From NCBI RefSeq assembly GCF_022829515.1, contig NZ_JAKSYL010000254.1:1-42221 (forward strand): DNA of 42,221 nt. Reading direction: 5' to 3'. Numbering within the stretch: position 1 is the stretch's first letter; each line of letters starts with the position of its first letter. The DNA is from Methylobacterium sp. J-048. Its GTDB lineage: Bacteria; Pseudomonadota; Alphaproteobacteria; Rhizobiales; Beijerinckiaceae. The notes under the pieces were generated by a model. The model had not been told where the DNA came from and made no database searches. It saw only the letters and a list, made by a program, of their open reading frames with translations. Made by a program: the position numbers and the translations under genes. Of this stretch, positions 7,024 through 15,895 are shown piece after piece.

Positions 7024-7106
7024 GAACGGGCGCGCTCCGGATGTCCGCGGTGGGGCCGTGCGCCGACGCCGCGACCGGGCCGCCCGACCGAACAGGAAGG
7101 GCCGGC

Positions 7107-7481
7107 ATGAACACCGTCATCGTCATCCTCGGGGCCGGGCTCGGCGGCGGCATCCGCCACGGGATCAACGTCGCCGTGACCCGGCTGCTTCCGGGCTTCG
7201 GGTTTCCCCTCGCCACGCTGATCATCAACGTGCTCGGCTCGTTCCTCATGGGCGTGCTGGTCGAGAGTTTCGCCCTGCGCGGAGCGGCCGGACATCCGGC
7301 GCGGCTGTTCCTGACCACCGGGGTGCTGGGCGGCTTCACCACCTTCTCGACCTTCTCGCTGGACGCGATCAGCCTGTACCAGCGCGGCGAGCCGGCCATG
7401 GCCGCCCTCTACGTGGCGGTCTCGGTGGCGGGCGGCCTGCTCGGGCTCATCGCCGGCATGGCCCTGATCCGCGCGCTCTGA
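7107..7481 (+). CDS. crcB: Fluoride ion channel CrcB (Fluc)
   Basis: A 124-residue inner-membrane protein with four hydrophobic segments. The family signatures are present: GGGIRHGIN near the N-terminus, LIINVLGSFLMG (Asn in the second helix) and TTGVLGGFTTFSTFSLD, which carries the phenylalanines that line the pore. Length is normal for Fluc. Dimers export fluoride passively down its gradient. AGGAAGG at 7094-7100 is the ribosome site. The riboswitch directly upstream supports the function independently. It is a single gene, so a homodimeric dual-topology channel is expected. Confidence 0.96.
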   Translation: MNTVIVILGAGLGGGIRHGINVAVTRLLPGFGFPLATLIINVLGSFLMGVLVESFALRGAAGHPARLFLTTGVLGGFTTFSTFSLDAISLYQRGEPAMAALYVAVSVAGGLLGLIAGMALIRAL

Positions 7482-7490
7482 AAAAGTCAT

Positions 7491-7594
7491 GGTTTCAAAA
7501 GGTCGTCGACCTTTTGCGGGTCCAGGGCAGAGCCCTGGGGTGTCTCAGGGGCTCCGCCCCTGAACCCCGCCAAAGGGCTTGCGCTTTGGGATCC
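7491..7594 (-). repeat. Palindrome-cluster repeat (family A), copy 1
   Basis: About 104 bp made of several small hairpins: AAAAGGTCgtcGACCTTTT, CCAGGGCagaGCCCTGG, GGGGCtccGCCCC and CAAAGGGCttgcgCTTTGG. It lies between the convergent crcB and ppsR genes and could terminate both. Other copies are at 13956, 18521, 19352 and 27247. Copies at 13956 and 19352 read in the opposite direction, and this one is given as minus. Confidence 0.85.
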
Positions 7595-7603
7595 GGACTT
7601 GTC

Positions 7604-8434
7604 TCAGTCCGCGATGAACTTCAGGCGGTGGTCGCGGTACAGGTCGACGATCGCCGCGGCGGTCTCCTCGATCGAGCGGCGGGTCACGTCGATGGTCGGC
7701 CAGCGGTTCTTGGTGAACAGCCGGCGGGACATGGTGATCTCGTCGGCCACCGCCGAGCGGTCGACATACATCGAGGACTCGTCGGCGTTGAGGCTCGACA
7801 GCCGGTTCTGGCGGATCTGCACGATCCGTTCCGGCGAGGCGAACAGGCCGACCACCAGGGGCTTGCGGGCCCGCTCGATCGCCGGCGGCAGCGGCATGCC
7901 CGGCACCAGCGGCAGGTTGGTGGTCTTGAGCCCGCGATTGGCCAGGTAGATCGAGGTCGGCGTCTTCGAGGTCCGGCTGACCCCGAGCAGGATCACGTCG
8001 GCCTGCTCCAGATCCTCGGGCAGGTTGCCGTCGTCATGGGCCAGGGTGAAGTTCATCGCGTCGATGCGCTTGAAATACTCGGCGTTGAGCATGTGCTGGG
8101 CCCCCGGCCGGGCCGTGGTCTCGGCGCCGAGATAGGCACGCAGCAGGTCGTGGACCGGTCGCAGCACCGACAGGCAGGGCGAGCCGGTCTCCCGGGCGAC
8201 TTCTTCCAGCCGCTCGCCGAGATCGCCGCCCACCAGGGTGTAGAGCACGAGGCCCGGCGCCGCCCGGATCTCCGAGATTACCCGGTCGAGCTGCGCCGCC
8301 GAGCGCACCAGCGGATAGACGTGCTCGATCGCCGAGACGCCCTCGTACTGCGCGGCCGCCGCCCGCCCGACATTGATCAGCGTCTCGCCGGTGGAGTCGG
8401 AGACGAGGTGGAGGTGGAAGTAGCTGCGGCCCAT
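7604..8434 (-). CDS. ppsR: Pyruvate phosphate dikinase / PEP synthase regulatory protein (DUF299, RP001 homologue)
   Basis: A 276-residue protein of the DUF299 family, bifunctional Ser/Thr kinases and Pi-dependent phosphorylases that control PPDK or PEP synthase by ADP-dependent phosphorylation. The N-terminus FHLHLVSDSTGETL and the P-loop-like motif GVSRTSKTPTS at 151-161 are diagnostic, and LANRGLKTTNLPLVPG follows. Length is normal. In Caulobacter and Rickettsia the homologue RP001 borders the chromosomal origin opposite hemE, as here. The family regulates entry to gluconeogenesis, which matters for growth on C1 compounds or acetate. Confidence 0.95.
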   Translation of the reverse strand: MGRSYFHLHLVSDSTGETLINVGRAAAAQYEGVSAIEHVYPLVRSAAQLDRVISEIRAAPGLVLYTLVGGDLGERLEEVARETGSPCLSVLRPVHDLLRAYLGAETTARPGAQHMLNAEYFKRIDAMNFTLAHDDGNLPEDLEQADVILLGVSRTSKTPTSIYLANRGLKTTNLPLVPGMPLPPAIERARKPLVVGLFASPERIVQIRQNRLSSLNADESSMYVDRSAVADEITMSRRLFTKNRWPTIDVTRRSIEETAAAIVDLYRDHRLKFIAD

Positions 8435-8461
8435 CCGGTCGCCTTCGTCTCGCCGGGCGCG

Positions 8462-8470
8462 TTATCCACA
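8462..8470 (+). promoter_or_regulatory. DnaA box, perfect consensus
   Basis: TTATCCACA, identical to the strong DnaA box, 28 bases from the ppsR start and inside the candidate origin. Confidence 0.85.
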
Positions 8471-8495
8471 ACCGGCCGCCAGGGGAGTCGATGAG

Positions 8496-8504
8496 TGTGG
8501 ATAG
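8496..8504 (-). promoter_or_regulatory. DnaA box, one mismatch
   Basis: TGTGGATAG, read on the minus strand as CTATCCACA, differs from the consensus at the first base only. It faces the box at 8462 with 25 bases between them. Confidence 0.75.
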
Positions 8505-8694
8505 GATGCGGCTTCGGGCAGGTCCAGGGCGAAGGAGCCGCGCGTTATCGACTCCGCCGTTCACAGGTCCGCCATACGGGCACGCGGAATCCGGGCGCCT
8601 GGGAGAATCCGGGACGCAACAGGGTTGCGTACCGGACTCGGCGTTCGCAAGCCGCTGTTGGACTTGGCCGTTCTCGCAACATGGAGCGAATCCT

Positions 8695-8709
8695 TTAAAG
8701 CCTCGTTAA
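8695..8709 (+). promoter_or_regulatory. CtrA-binding motif TTAA-N7-TTAA
   Basis: TTAA at 8695-8698 and TTAA at 8706-8709 are separated by exactly seven bases, which is the full CtrA consensus. In Caulobacter, CtrA bound at such sites in oriC blocks initiation and also represses the hemE-side promoter. TTAA is rare at this GC content, so a chance match here is unlikely. Confidence 0.7.
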
Positions 8710-8900
8710 CGGCGCGGCGGCGGGGACGGCCTGTGGACCCGCTTGCACCACCGTGTTGAGGCCCCCCAATAGAAAAAACAGAGTCCTAGAATCTCTCTTT
8801 TCTTTTCGAGAGGGGCCTGTGTGGGGATCCGGCGCGCCTCGACTCGACAGGACGCCCGCCGACGGGCATGCGGGATGACGGGGACGGAATGGGAGCGACG

Positions 8901-10034
<1,134 letters not shown>

Positions 10035-10037
10035 GCC

Positions 10038-10469
10038 GTGCTCTACGATTGGCTCAAGGCCGGGCACGTCATCAGCCTGATCGCCTGGATGGCGGGCATG
10101 CTCTACCTGCCCCGGCTGTTCGTCTACCACGCGAGCCTGCCGTCGGGCTCCGAGGCGCAGGCCGCGACCTTCAAGGTGATGGAGCGCCGCCTGCTCAAGG
10201 CGATCATGAACCCCGCCCTGATCGCCACCTGGGCGTTCGGGCTGACGCTGGCCTGGATGAGCGGCTACTACGCGAGCCCCTGGCTCCAGGCGAAATTTTT
10301 GCTGGTGCTGGCGATGTCGGGCATCCACGGCTGGCTCGCCCGGATGGTCAAGGATTTCGCGGCCGACCGGAACACCCGCGGGCACAAGTTCTACCGGGTG
10401 CTCAACGAGGTACCGACGCTCCTGATGATCGGCATCGTCATCCTGGCGGTGGTCAAGCCGGGCCTCTGA
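10038..10469 (+). CDS. hemJ: Protoporphyrinogen IX oxidase HemJ
   Basis: A 143-residue membrane protein with four hydrophobic helices. It begins at GTG 10038 and reads (M)LYDWLKAGHVISLIAWMAG, the usual HemJ N-terminus with the conserved His at position 10. LPRLFVYH, WLQAKFLLVL and NEVPTLLMIGIVILAVVKP are further family features. HemJ oxidises protoporphyrinogen IX to protoporphyrin IX in organisms lacking HemG or HemY. The three-base gap after hemE shows a shared transcript for two haem steps. Confidence 0.93.
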   Translation: MLYDWLKAGHVISLIAWMAGMLYLPRLFVYHASLPSGSEAQAATFKVMERRLLKAIMNPALIATWAFGLTLAWMSGYYASPWLQAKFLLVLAMSGIHGWLARMVKDFAADRNTRGHKFYRVLNEVPTLLMIGIVILAVVKPGL

Positions 10470-10552
10470 TCCCGGGATCCTGTGACCCGGCTGCGATTCA
10501 CCACGCCAACGGCACCGCCGGAGCCTTTCGCCGACCCGGGCCGTTGGGGGCC

Positions 10553-10897
10553 ATGACCAAGCTTCTCGCGCTCCTGCTGCCGCTGGCTCTCCTCACCGCC
10601 GCCCCCGCCCGGGCCGCGAGCTTCGCCTGCGACAAGGCCGAGACCCCCGACGAGACGGCGATCTGCGCCCACCTTCCCCTCAACGACATGGATGTCGAGA
10701 TGGCGACCCGCTTCGCCATCCTGAAGGACGTCCTGCCCATGGGCGGCCAGACCAAGCTGCGCGACGACCAAGAAACCTGGCTCAAGGAGCGCCATGCCTG
10801 CGGGCCCAACGTGACCTGCCTGCGCGGCCTCTACGAGACCCGGCTCAAGGTGTTGCGCGGGGTGCTGTCGGAATTCGCCAAGCAGGGGCCGCAGTGA
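10553..10897 (+). CDS. Secreted LprI-domain protein
   Basis: A 114-residue protein with a signal peptide (about 1-22, ending APARA) and a single LprI-type domain (PF07007-like). It shows the family pattern: Cys near the start of the domain (SFACDKA), a second Cys in ETAIC, then QETWLKERHAC and a final Cys, LYETRLKVL. Four cysteines suggest two disulfides in the periplasm. Members include lysozyme inhibitors, but most are uncharacterised, so inhibition of lysozyme is only a possibility. It follows hemJ by 83 bases and may be read from its own promoter. The next gene is convergent. Confidence 0.8.
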   Translation: MTKLLALLLPLALLTAAPARAASFACDKAETPDETAICAHLPLNDMDVEMATRFAILKDVLPMGGQTKLRDDQETWLKERHACGPNVTCLRGLYETRLKVLRGVLSEFAKQGPQ

Positions 10898-10916
10898 CGG
10901 TTCTCCCAGAAACGCA

Positions 10917-11324
10917 TCACAACCCGAGAAACACTGCAGCCGGGAAGGCGAAGCGCTCACTCAGCGCCTTGGCTTGGCGGAGATTGATCTGCCGCTTCCC
11001 GCTCAGGATCTCGGAGAGCACGGATTGGGTGCCCACCTCCGGCAGGTCGCCCTGGCTGAGACCCCGCTCATCCATGATGGCGCGGAGCACCGCCGCGCCC
11101 GTGACCTGCGGTATGGGTCGATGGGCCTCGTCATAGGCTTCGATCAAGTCGCCCATCCGAGACGCCAGAAGCGCCAGAGGATGATCCTCATCCTCGCCGA
11201 CGAGGGCCAGGATCTGATCCATCGCCTGAACCAGCCGATCGTAATCCTTCTGGTTGGTCGGCATGGTGAGCAACGGCGCGACATGGGGCCAATGCTCGGC
11301 GGCTTCCTTGACTAGCGGACGCAT
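10917..11324 (-). CDS. higA: HigA-family antitoxin (XRE helix-turn-helix)
   Basis: A 135-residue protein with an N-terminal toxin-binding part and a C-terminal XRE-type helix-turn-helix at about 80-130 (GLSQGDLPEVGTQSVLSEILSGKR). It neutralises HigB and is expected to repress the operon by binding the palindrome upstream of higB. It starts at ATG 11324, four bases after the higB stop, following MRPLVKEAAEHW; the open frame extends further but would run into higB. The order toxin-antitoxin is typical of higBA. Local base composition is lower in GC than the flanking haem and histidine genes, consistent with acquisition. Confidence 0.9.
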   Translation of the reverse strand: MRPLVKEAAEHWPHVAPLLTMPTNQKDYDRLVQAMDQILALVGEDEDHPLALLASRMGDLIEAYDEAHRPIPQVTGAAVLRAIMDERGLSQGDLPEVGTQSVLSEILSGKRQINLRQAKALSERFAFPAAVFLGL

Positions 11325-11328
11325 TGTC

Positions 11329-11616
11329 TTACGCCTTCCATCTGCCCGTGTCGTAATCGGCGTGATCCATGATCGCTTGGATATAAACTTTCTTGAACTT
11401 GTATTGTACCACGGCGATGAGTCGTATTTTATTGCCGCCGATGTCGAACACATGAAAACGGCCGACCTTGTCGGTTGCCGGAAACAGCGCTTTCATGCCG
11501 GCGAAGTCGCTCGGCTCGGATACCTTCATCAACCTGTACCAGGCGTCGAGGGCGCTCGCGGCTTGCGGCCACCGCTTCTTCGCCGCCCAGATCCGGGCCT
11601 GGGTGATGATGTGCAT
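11329..11616 (-). CDS. higB: HigB-family toxin (mRNA interferase)
   Basis: A 95-residue RelE-fold toxin starting MHIITQARIWAAKKRWPQA. It has the family text DIGGNKIRLIAVVQYKFKKV, with the conserved Asn and Arg, and ends in the typical IMDHADYDTGRWK. HigB cleaves mRNA at the ribosome. The frame is open for 34 residues upstream of this ATG, but that extension is Cys-rich, not family-like, and passes over the probable promoter. It pairs with higA just downstream, and the pair is inserted between the haem and histidine genes. Confidence 0.92.
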   Translation of the reverse strand: MHIITQARIWAAKKRWPQAASALDAWYRLMKVSEPSDFAGMKALFPATDKVGRFHVFDIGGNKIRLIAVVQYKFKKVYIQAIMDHADYDTGRWKA

Positions 11617-11666
11617 GAGGCAGCATCGCGCGAGACTCTGCCGCGATTTTAGGGACACGCAGCACG

Positions 11667-11683
11667 TATCGCAATAAGCGATA
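11667..11683. promoter_or_regulatory. Candidate HigA operator palindrome
   Basis: TATCGC-aataa-GCGATA is a perfect six-base inverted repeat with a five-base AT-only spacer, about 50 bases upstream of the higB start. Position and AT content fit an autoregulatory operator overlapping the promoter. Confidence 0.6.
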
Positions 11684-11769
11684 TCACCCGCCCATCTCGC
11701 CACGAGCGGCCGCATCACCGCATCGGCTTGGCAGACCGTGGGGCACTTTTGCGAAACCTGCTGGGCGTC

Positions 11770-12753
11770 TCAAAGCCGCGCCAGTAGCCGCTCCGCCAAC
11801 AAGTTCTCGGCCGCGAAGGCATAGTCGACCCGCCGGACCGTGACGGCCCGGGCGCCGGCCTCGACCAGGGCGCCGGCGAGGTCGAACACCGCGCCTTCGG
11901 GGCAGCGCATCACGATCTCGCCGTCGCTCCCGCGCGGGGCGCCGTAGGGCAATTCGGCCTCGTGCAGGCCCGCGATCGTGGCGAGGTCGATGGCGCCGCT
12001 CTCCGGCAGGGCCGCCCGGACCTCCCGGGTGGTTCGGGCGCGCTCCTCGGCGGCGATCCGGCCGAGCACCGTGCGCAATGCCGCGCGCTGACCCTCGCCC
12101 CAGGGGGCCTTCAGCGACGCGACCAGGTTGGCTTCGGAGCGCAGGATGATGCCGTCGTCCAGCACCTTGAGGGCGTTGGCGCTGAGCGTCGCGCCCGTGG
12201 TGGTGATGTCGACCACGATCTCGGCCGAGCCCGCCGCCGGCGCGCCCTCGGTGGCGCCCAGGCTCTCGACGATCCGGTAATCGGCGACGCCCTTCTCGGC
12301 GAAGAACCGGCGGGTCAAGTTGACGTACTTGGTCGCCACCCGCAGGCGCCGGCCGTGGCGGGTGCGCATCAGGGCCGCGACCTCGTCGAGATCGGACATG
12401 GCCCGCACGTCGATCCAGGCCTGGGGCACCGCCACCACCACGGTGGCGTTGCCGAAGCCGAGCGGGGTCAGGAGCTCGACCTGGCCGCGCACGTCCGGCA
12501 GGGTCTCGCGGATCAGGTCCTCGCCGGTCACCCCGAGATGGGCCGCCCCGGAGGCGAGCTGCGCGGCGATCTCCGAGGCCGAGAGGTAGCGCACCTCGAC
12601 CCCCGGCACGCCGACGAGCTTGCCGCGATAGTCGCGGGCGCCCGCGCCCTGGGCGAGCCGCAGGCCAGCCCGGCCGAAGAACGCGCTGGCATTCTCCTGG
12701 AGGCGGCCCTTGGATGGAACCGCGAGGATCAGGCTTGTCTCGGAACCGCTCAT
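11770..12753 (-). CDS. hisG: ATP phosphoribosyltransferase, catalytic subunit
   Basis: Catalyses the first step of histidine synthesis, joining ATP and PRPP. Domain text is characteristic: LILAVPSKGRLQE at the N-terminus, GVTGEDLIRE, and the PRPP-binding signature EIVVDITTTGATLSANAL. At 327 residues it is longer than the short HisG of many HisZ-dependent bacteria (about 210-230). The extra C-terminal region (about 230-327, ending DYAFAAENLLAERLLARL) may be a regulatory or assembly domain. It overlaps the hisZ stop by four bases, showing coupled expression of catalytic and regulatory subunits. Confidence 0.94.
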   Translation of the reverse strand: MSGSETSLILAVPSKGRLQENASAFFGRAGLRLAQGAGARDYRGKLVGVPGVEVRYLSASEIAAQLASGAAHLGVTGEDLIRETLPDVRGQVELLTPLGFGNATVVVAVPQAWIDVRAMSDLDEVAALMRTRHGRRLRVATKYVNLTRRFFAEKGVADYRIVESLGATEGAPAAGSAEIVVDITTTGATLSANALKVLDDGIILRSEANLVASLKAPWGEGQRAALRTVLGRIAAEERARTTREVRAALPESGAIDLATIAGLHEAELPYGAPRGSDGEIVMRCPEGAVFDLAGALVEAGARAVTVRRVDYAFAAENLLAERLLARL

Positions 12754-13892
12754 AGTCCGGCTCCTGCCACGCGCTCGACCCAGAAGGTGCAGCCCACCGC
12801 GGGCAGGGGGGCCGGGCTGCCGAGATGCCCGAGCAGGCCATCGTAGCGGCCGCCGCCGACCAGCATCGGGCCGTCCCCCTCGTTCACCTCGAAGATGAAG
12901 CCGGTGTAGTAGTCGAGGTTGCGGGCGAAGCCGCCCTGGAAGCGGAAGCGCTCGATCGGCAGGCCCCGGGCCGCGATGAAACCGGTGCGCTCCTCGAACA
13001 GGTCGAGGGCGGCCGAGAGAGCGTCGTGGCGCAGGCCGGCCTCGGCCACCAGCCCCCGCAGGTCGCGGGCCGAGGCGTCGGGATGGCCGGCGATCGCCCG
13101 GTAGCGGTCGAGCACGGCGCGGTTCTCGGGGTTGAGCCCGGCCCCGCCATTGGCCTGCGCGGCCGCCTTGCCGAGGAAGCGCTCGGCGATCTCGCCGGCG
13201 CTACGGCCGCCCACCGCCGAGATGCCGGCGATGGCTAGCACGTCCTCCACGAAGGCGCGCACGCCCCGCGGGTCCTGGCCCTGGATCGCGGCCAGCAGGC
13301 CGGCATGGGGATCCTCGGGCCGCGCGTCTGCGCCGCCGTTGGTGACCTCGTCGAGGGAGCGCCCGGCGGCGAGCGTCCGCAGGGTCCGGCGCTTGGCCGC
13401 CGGCGGCACCGCCAACCCGTCGAGCAAAGCCACGGTCAGGCCCATGTCGCCGAGCCGCACCGCCGGGTCGGTCCGGCCGAACAAAGCGAGGCCCTCGAGC
13501 GCCAGCCCGAGCACCTCGGCATCGGCGGCCGGCGTGTCGGTGCGACCGATCGATTCGATGCCGGCCTGGAAGAACTCGTCGGGCTCGTCGGCGGCCAGCC
13601 GGAAGACCGGGCCACAATAGCTGTAATCGGCCGCCCGGCCGTCGGCCTGAGCCCGGTGCAGGCGGCAGACCGGGATCGTGAATTCCGGCCGCAGGCACAG
13701 CTCGGCCCCGGCCGCGTCCTGGGTGACGAAGATCCGCCGTCGGATATCCTCGCCGGACAATTCCAGGAACGGCTCCACCGGCTGCAGCACCGGGGGCGTC
13801 ACCGGCCGGTAGCCGGCCGCACTCAGATGCGCGAGCAGCCGCGCCCGCGCCGCGTCCCCCGCCCCCGTCTCACCGGCCTCCGGTCGTGTCAT
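12750..13892 (-). CDS. hisZ: ATP phosphoribosyltransferase regulatory subunit HisZ
   Basis: A 380-residue paralogue of the histidyl-tRNA synthetase core that lacks aminoacylation but is required for HisG activity and feedback control. It retains HisRS-like text (LCLRPEFTIPVCRLH, YSYCGPVFR, GGFARNLDYYTGFIFEV, GGGRYDGLLGHLG) but is shorter than HisS. ATG 13892 is preferred because GAGGGA lies just upstream. The frame is open 21 residues further back without a good ribosome site. It lies between hisS and hisG on the same strand, a common alphaproteobacterial arrangement. Confidence 0.92.
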   Translation of the reverse strand: MTRPEAGETGAGDAARARLLAHLSAAGYRPVTPPVLQPVEPFLELSGEDIRRRIFVTQDAAGAELCLRPEFTIPVCRLHRAQADGRAADYSYCGPVFRLAADEPDEFFQAGIESIGRTDTPAADAEVLGLALEGLALFGRTDPAVRLGDMGLTVALLDGLAVPPAAKRRTLRTLAAGRSLDEVTNGGADARPEDPHAGLLAAIQGQDPRGVRAFVEDVLAIAGISAVGGRSAGEIAERFLGKAAAQANGGAGLNPENRAVLDRYRAIAGHPDASARDLRGLVAEAGLRHDALSAALDLFEERTGFIAARGLPIERFRFQGGFARNLDYYTGFIFEVNEGDGPMLVGGGRYDGLLGHLGSPAPLPAVGCTFWVERVAGAGL

Positions 13893-13955
13893 CGCATATC
13901 CCTCGCGGGCGCTCTCTAGCAATCGCGGCAGCGCTTGGCGACACGCGAAGATCAC

Positions 13956-14060
13956 GGGTTTCCAAAGGGCTCAGCCCTTTGGCAGGGGTTCGGGGGCGGA
14001 GCCCCTGAGTAAAGCGGGCTCTGCCCGCACCCGCGAAAGGTCGAAGACCTTTTGAAACCG
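13956..14060 (+). repeat. Palindrome-cluster repeat (family A), copy 2
   Basis: About 105 bp between hisS and hisZ, which are co-directional. It contains CCAAAGGGCtcaGCCCTTTGG, GGGGCggaGCCCC, GCGGGCtctGCCCGC and AAAGGTCgaaGACCTTT in series. It may attenuate or stabilise the message between the two genes. Confidence 0.88.
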
Positions 14061-14064
14061 GGAC

Positions 14065-15615
14065 TCAGCCGGCCGTGGTCGGGAAATGTCGGGCCAGGAC
14101 GGTGCGGACCTGGGCGACCATGTCCGCTTCCGGGCAGGACACTTGCGCCGGGCGGGCGGCCTTCCACTCGGCGTTGCTGCCGATGGATTCGGCGGCGCGG
14201 GCGCCCTCGATCAGGTCCTTGATTTGGATCTCGCCGGCCAGGCGCTCGTTCGAGCCCTGGATGATCGCCACCGGGGCGCGGCGGCGGTCGGCGTATTTCA
14301 TCTGCGCCTTCATGCCGGCGGCGCCGAGATAGAGCTCGGCCCGGATCCCGTCCGCCCGCAGCAGCGCAACCAACCGCTGGTAATCGGCCATGTTCTCACG
14401 GTCGAGGACCAGCACCACCACCGGGCCGGGGGTCTCGGTGCCGGCGAGCAGGGGGCTCTTCACCAGCTGGAGCGCCGAGAACAGCCGCGAGACGCCGATC
14501 GAGAAACCCGTGGCCGGCACCGGCTCGGCCCGGAACCGCCCGACCAAGCCGTCGTAGCGCCCGCCGCCGGCCACCGAGCCGAAGCGCACGGTCTGGCCGT
14601 CCTCGTTAGTGACCGGGAAGGTCAGCTCGGCCTCGTAGACCGGGCCGGTATAGTATTCGAGCCCGCGCACCACGCTCGGATCGGCCCGGATCACGTCGTG
14701 GCCGTAGCCGGCCGCCGCGCAGAGCCGCATGATCGCGTGCAGCTCGGCGATGCCCTCGCGGCCGGTCTCGGACGCGCCCACCGCCTCGTGCCAGCCGGCA
14801 AAGAACTTTTCCCAGAACGCCATCTTGTCGGCGCCCTCCGCGGCATCGGCCTGGAACGACACGTAGGCCAGGATCCGCGACACCGCCGTGGCGTCGAGGC
14901 CGGCGCCCTTGGTGAAGTCGCCGCTCTCGTCCTTGCGGCCGGGGCCGAGCAGGTCGCGCACGCCGTCGACGCCGAGGCGGTCGAGCTTGTCGATCGCCCG
15001 CAGGACGGTCAGGCGCTGGCCGGCCTTGTCGGGGCCTGCGAGACCGATCGCCTCCATGACCCCATCCAGCACCTTGCGGTTGTTGACCTTGACCACGTAC
15101 TGGCCGCCGAGCCCGAGCCGGTCCAGCGTGTCGGCCATCAGCATGCAGGTCTCGGCATCGGCCGCGACGCTGCCGGCGCCGACGATGTCGGCATCGAACT
15201 GCATGAACTGGCGGAACCGGCCCGGCCCCGGCTTCTCGTTGCGGAACACGTAGCCGGCCCGGTAGCTGCGATAGGGCTTGGGCAGGGCGTCGTAATGCTC
15301 GGCCACGAACCGGGCCAGCGGCGCGGTCAGGTCGTAGCGCAAGGAGAGCCAGGCCTCGTCGTCGTCCTGGAACGAGAACACGCCGGCGTTCGGGCGGTCG
15401 AGGTCGGGCAGGAACTTGCCGAGCGCCTCGGTGTACTCGACGAACGGGGTCTCCAGGGCCTCGAAGCCGTAGAGCTCGAAGCTCTTGCGGATCGTCTCCA
15501 GCATCCGCCCCTGCGCGGCAATCTCGTCGGCACGGCGGTCGACGAAGCCGCGGGGCAGGCGGGGTTTCAAGATTTCGGCCCGGCTTTCGGCCTTCGCGGT
15601 TTCCGGCTTGGACAT
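14065..15615 (-). CDS. hisS: Histidyl-tRNA synthetase
   Basis: A class II aminoacyl-tRNA synthetase of 516 residues that charges tRNA-His. Motif 2 appears as FRNEKPGPGRFRQFMQFD, the HisA signature as RGLEYYTGPVYEAE, and motif 3 as GGGRYDGLVGRF. LKPRLPRGFVDRRADE is the usual start of the catalytic domain. The C-terminal anticodon-binding domain begins near residue 400 (GPVVVLVLDRENM). The length is typical of the rhizobial-type enzyme, which is longer than that of E. coli. Next on the same strand are hisZ and hisG. Confidence 0.96.
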   Translation of the reverse strand: MSKPETAKAESRAEILKPRLPRGFVDRRADEIAAQGRMLETIRKSFELYGFEALETPFVEYTEALGKFLPDLDRPNAGVFSFQDDDEAWLSLRYDLTAPLARFVAEHYDALPKPYRSYRAGYVFRNEKPGPGRFRQFMQFDADIVGAGSVAADAETCMLMADTLDRLGLGGQYVVKVNNRKVLDGVMEAIGLAGPDKAGQRLTVLRAIDKLDRLGVDGVRDLLGPGRKDESGDFTKGAGLDATAVSRILAYVSFQADAAEGADKMAFWEKFFAGWHEAVGASETGREGIAELHAIMRLCAAAGYGHDVIRADPSVVRGLEYYTGPVYEAELTFPVTNEDGQTVRFGSVAGGGRYDGLVGRFRAEPVPATGFSIGVSRLFSALQLVKSPLLAGTETPGPVVVLVLDRENMADYQRLVALLRADGIRAELYLGAAGMKAQMKYADRRRAPVAIIQGSNERLAGEIQIKDLIEGARAAESIGSNAEWKAARPAQVSCPEADMVAQVRTVLARHFPTTAG

Positions 15616-15764
15616 GTGAGCGCGTTCGCTTCTCGCGGACCCGGAGCCCGGATCCGGTGTGAGTCGTCCCCGGCACGGCGGAGATCCTGGTCCGGGCTCT
15701 AGAGCATGACGGAAGAAAGGGGAATTCGGTTTCCGGGGGGCCTACTTGGCCGTCCATCCTACGC

Positions 15765-15856
15765 CGTCATTGCGAGCGCAGCGAAGCGACCCAGGGAAGC
15801 GCTACGTTCGGAGACCCCGCGCCACGCTGGGTTGCTTCGCTTCGCTCGCAATGACG
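15765..15856. repeat. Intergenic inverted repeat with CGTCATTGCGAGCG ends (family D)
   Basis: Ends CGTCATTGCGAGCGCAGCGA and its mirror TCGCTTCGCTCGCAATGACG enclose about 50 bp. This word is common in intergenic repeats of many alphaproteobacteria. It lies in the 423-bp gap between hisS and the DUF3429 gene. The gap also holds the family C repeat at 15896 and the motif CTCTAGAGCATGACGG near 15700, which looks like another repeat fragment. Confidence 0.8.
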
Positions 15857-15895
15857 GTGGTGGGTTGGATACCTCACGGAAATCCCAACCCCAAT

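Larger units (their letters stand above)
8435..8867. other. Candidate chromosomal replication origin (oriC)
   Basis: The gap between divergent ppsR (RP001) and hemE is the position of oriC in Caulobacter and Rickettsia. It contains a perfect DnaA box at 8462, a one-mismatch box at 8496 and a two-mismatch box (TTATCGACT) at 8545. A perfect CtrA site lies at 8695-8709, and an AT-rich stretch at 8766-8812 could be the unwinding element. Nine GANTC sites (CcrM methylation) occur at 8485, 8550, 8587, 8605, 8635, 8688, 8781, 8789 and 8841, where about one would be expected at this GC content. The region must also hold the ppsR and hemE promoters. Synteny and motifs are seen; function is inferred. 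Confidence 0.8.

Noticed and set aside
8491..8709. Plus-strand open frame inside the ppsR-hemE gap
   Set aside because: Low-complexity, no ribosome site, and it spans the DnaA/CtrA motif region; treated as noncoding origin sequence.
11617..11718. N-terminal extension of HigB by 34 residues
   Set aside because: The extension is Cys-rich, unlike the family, and covers the palindrome that is better explained as operator.
12825..13238. Plus-strand frame opposite hisZ
   Set aside because: Shadow of hisZ; no ribosome site and no family-like text.
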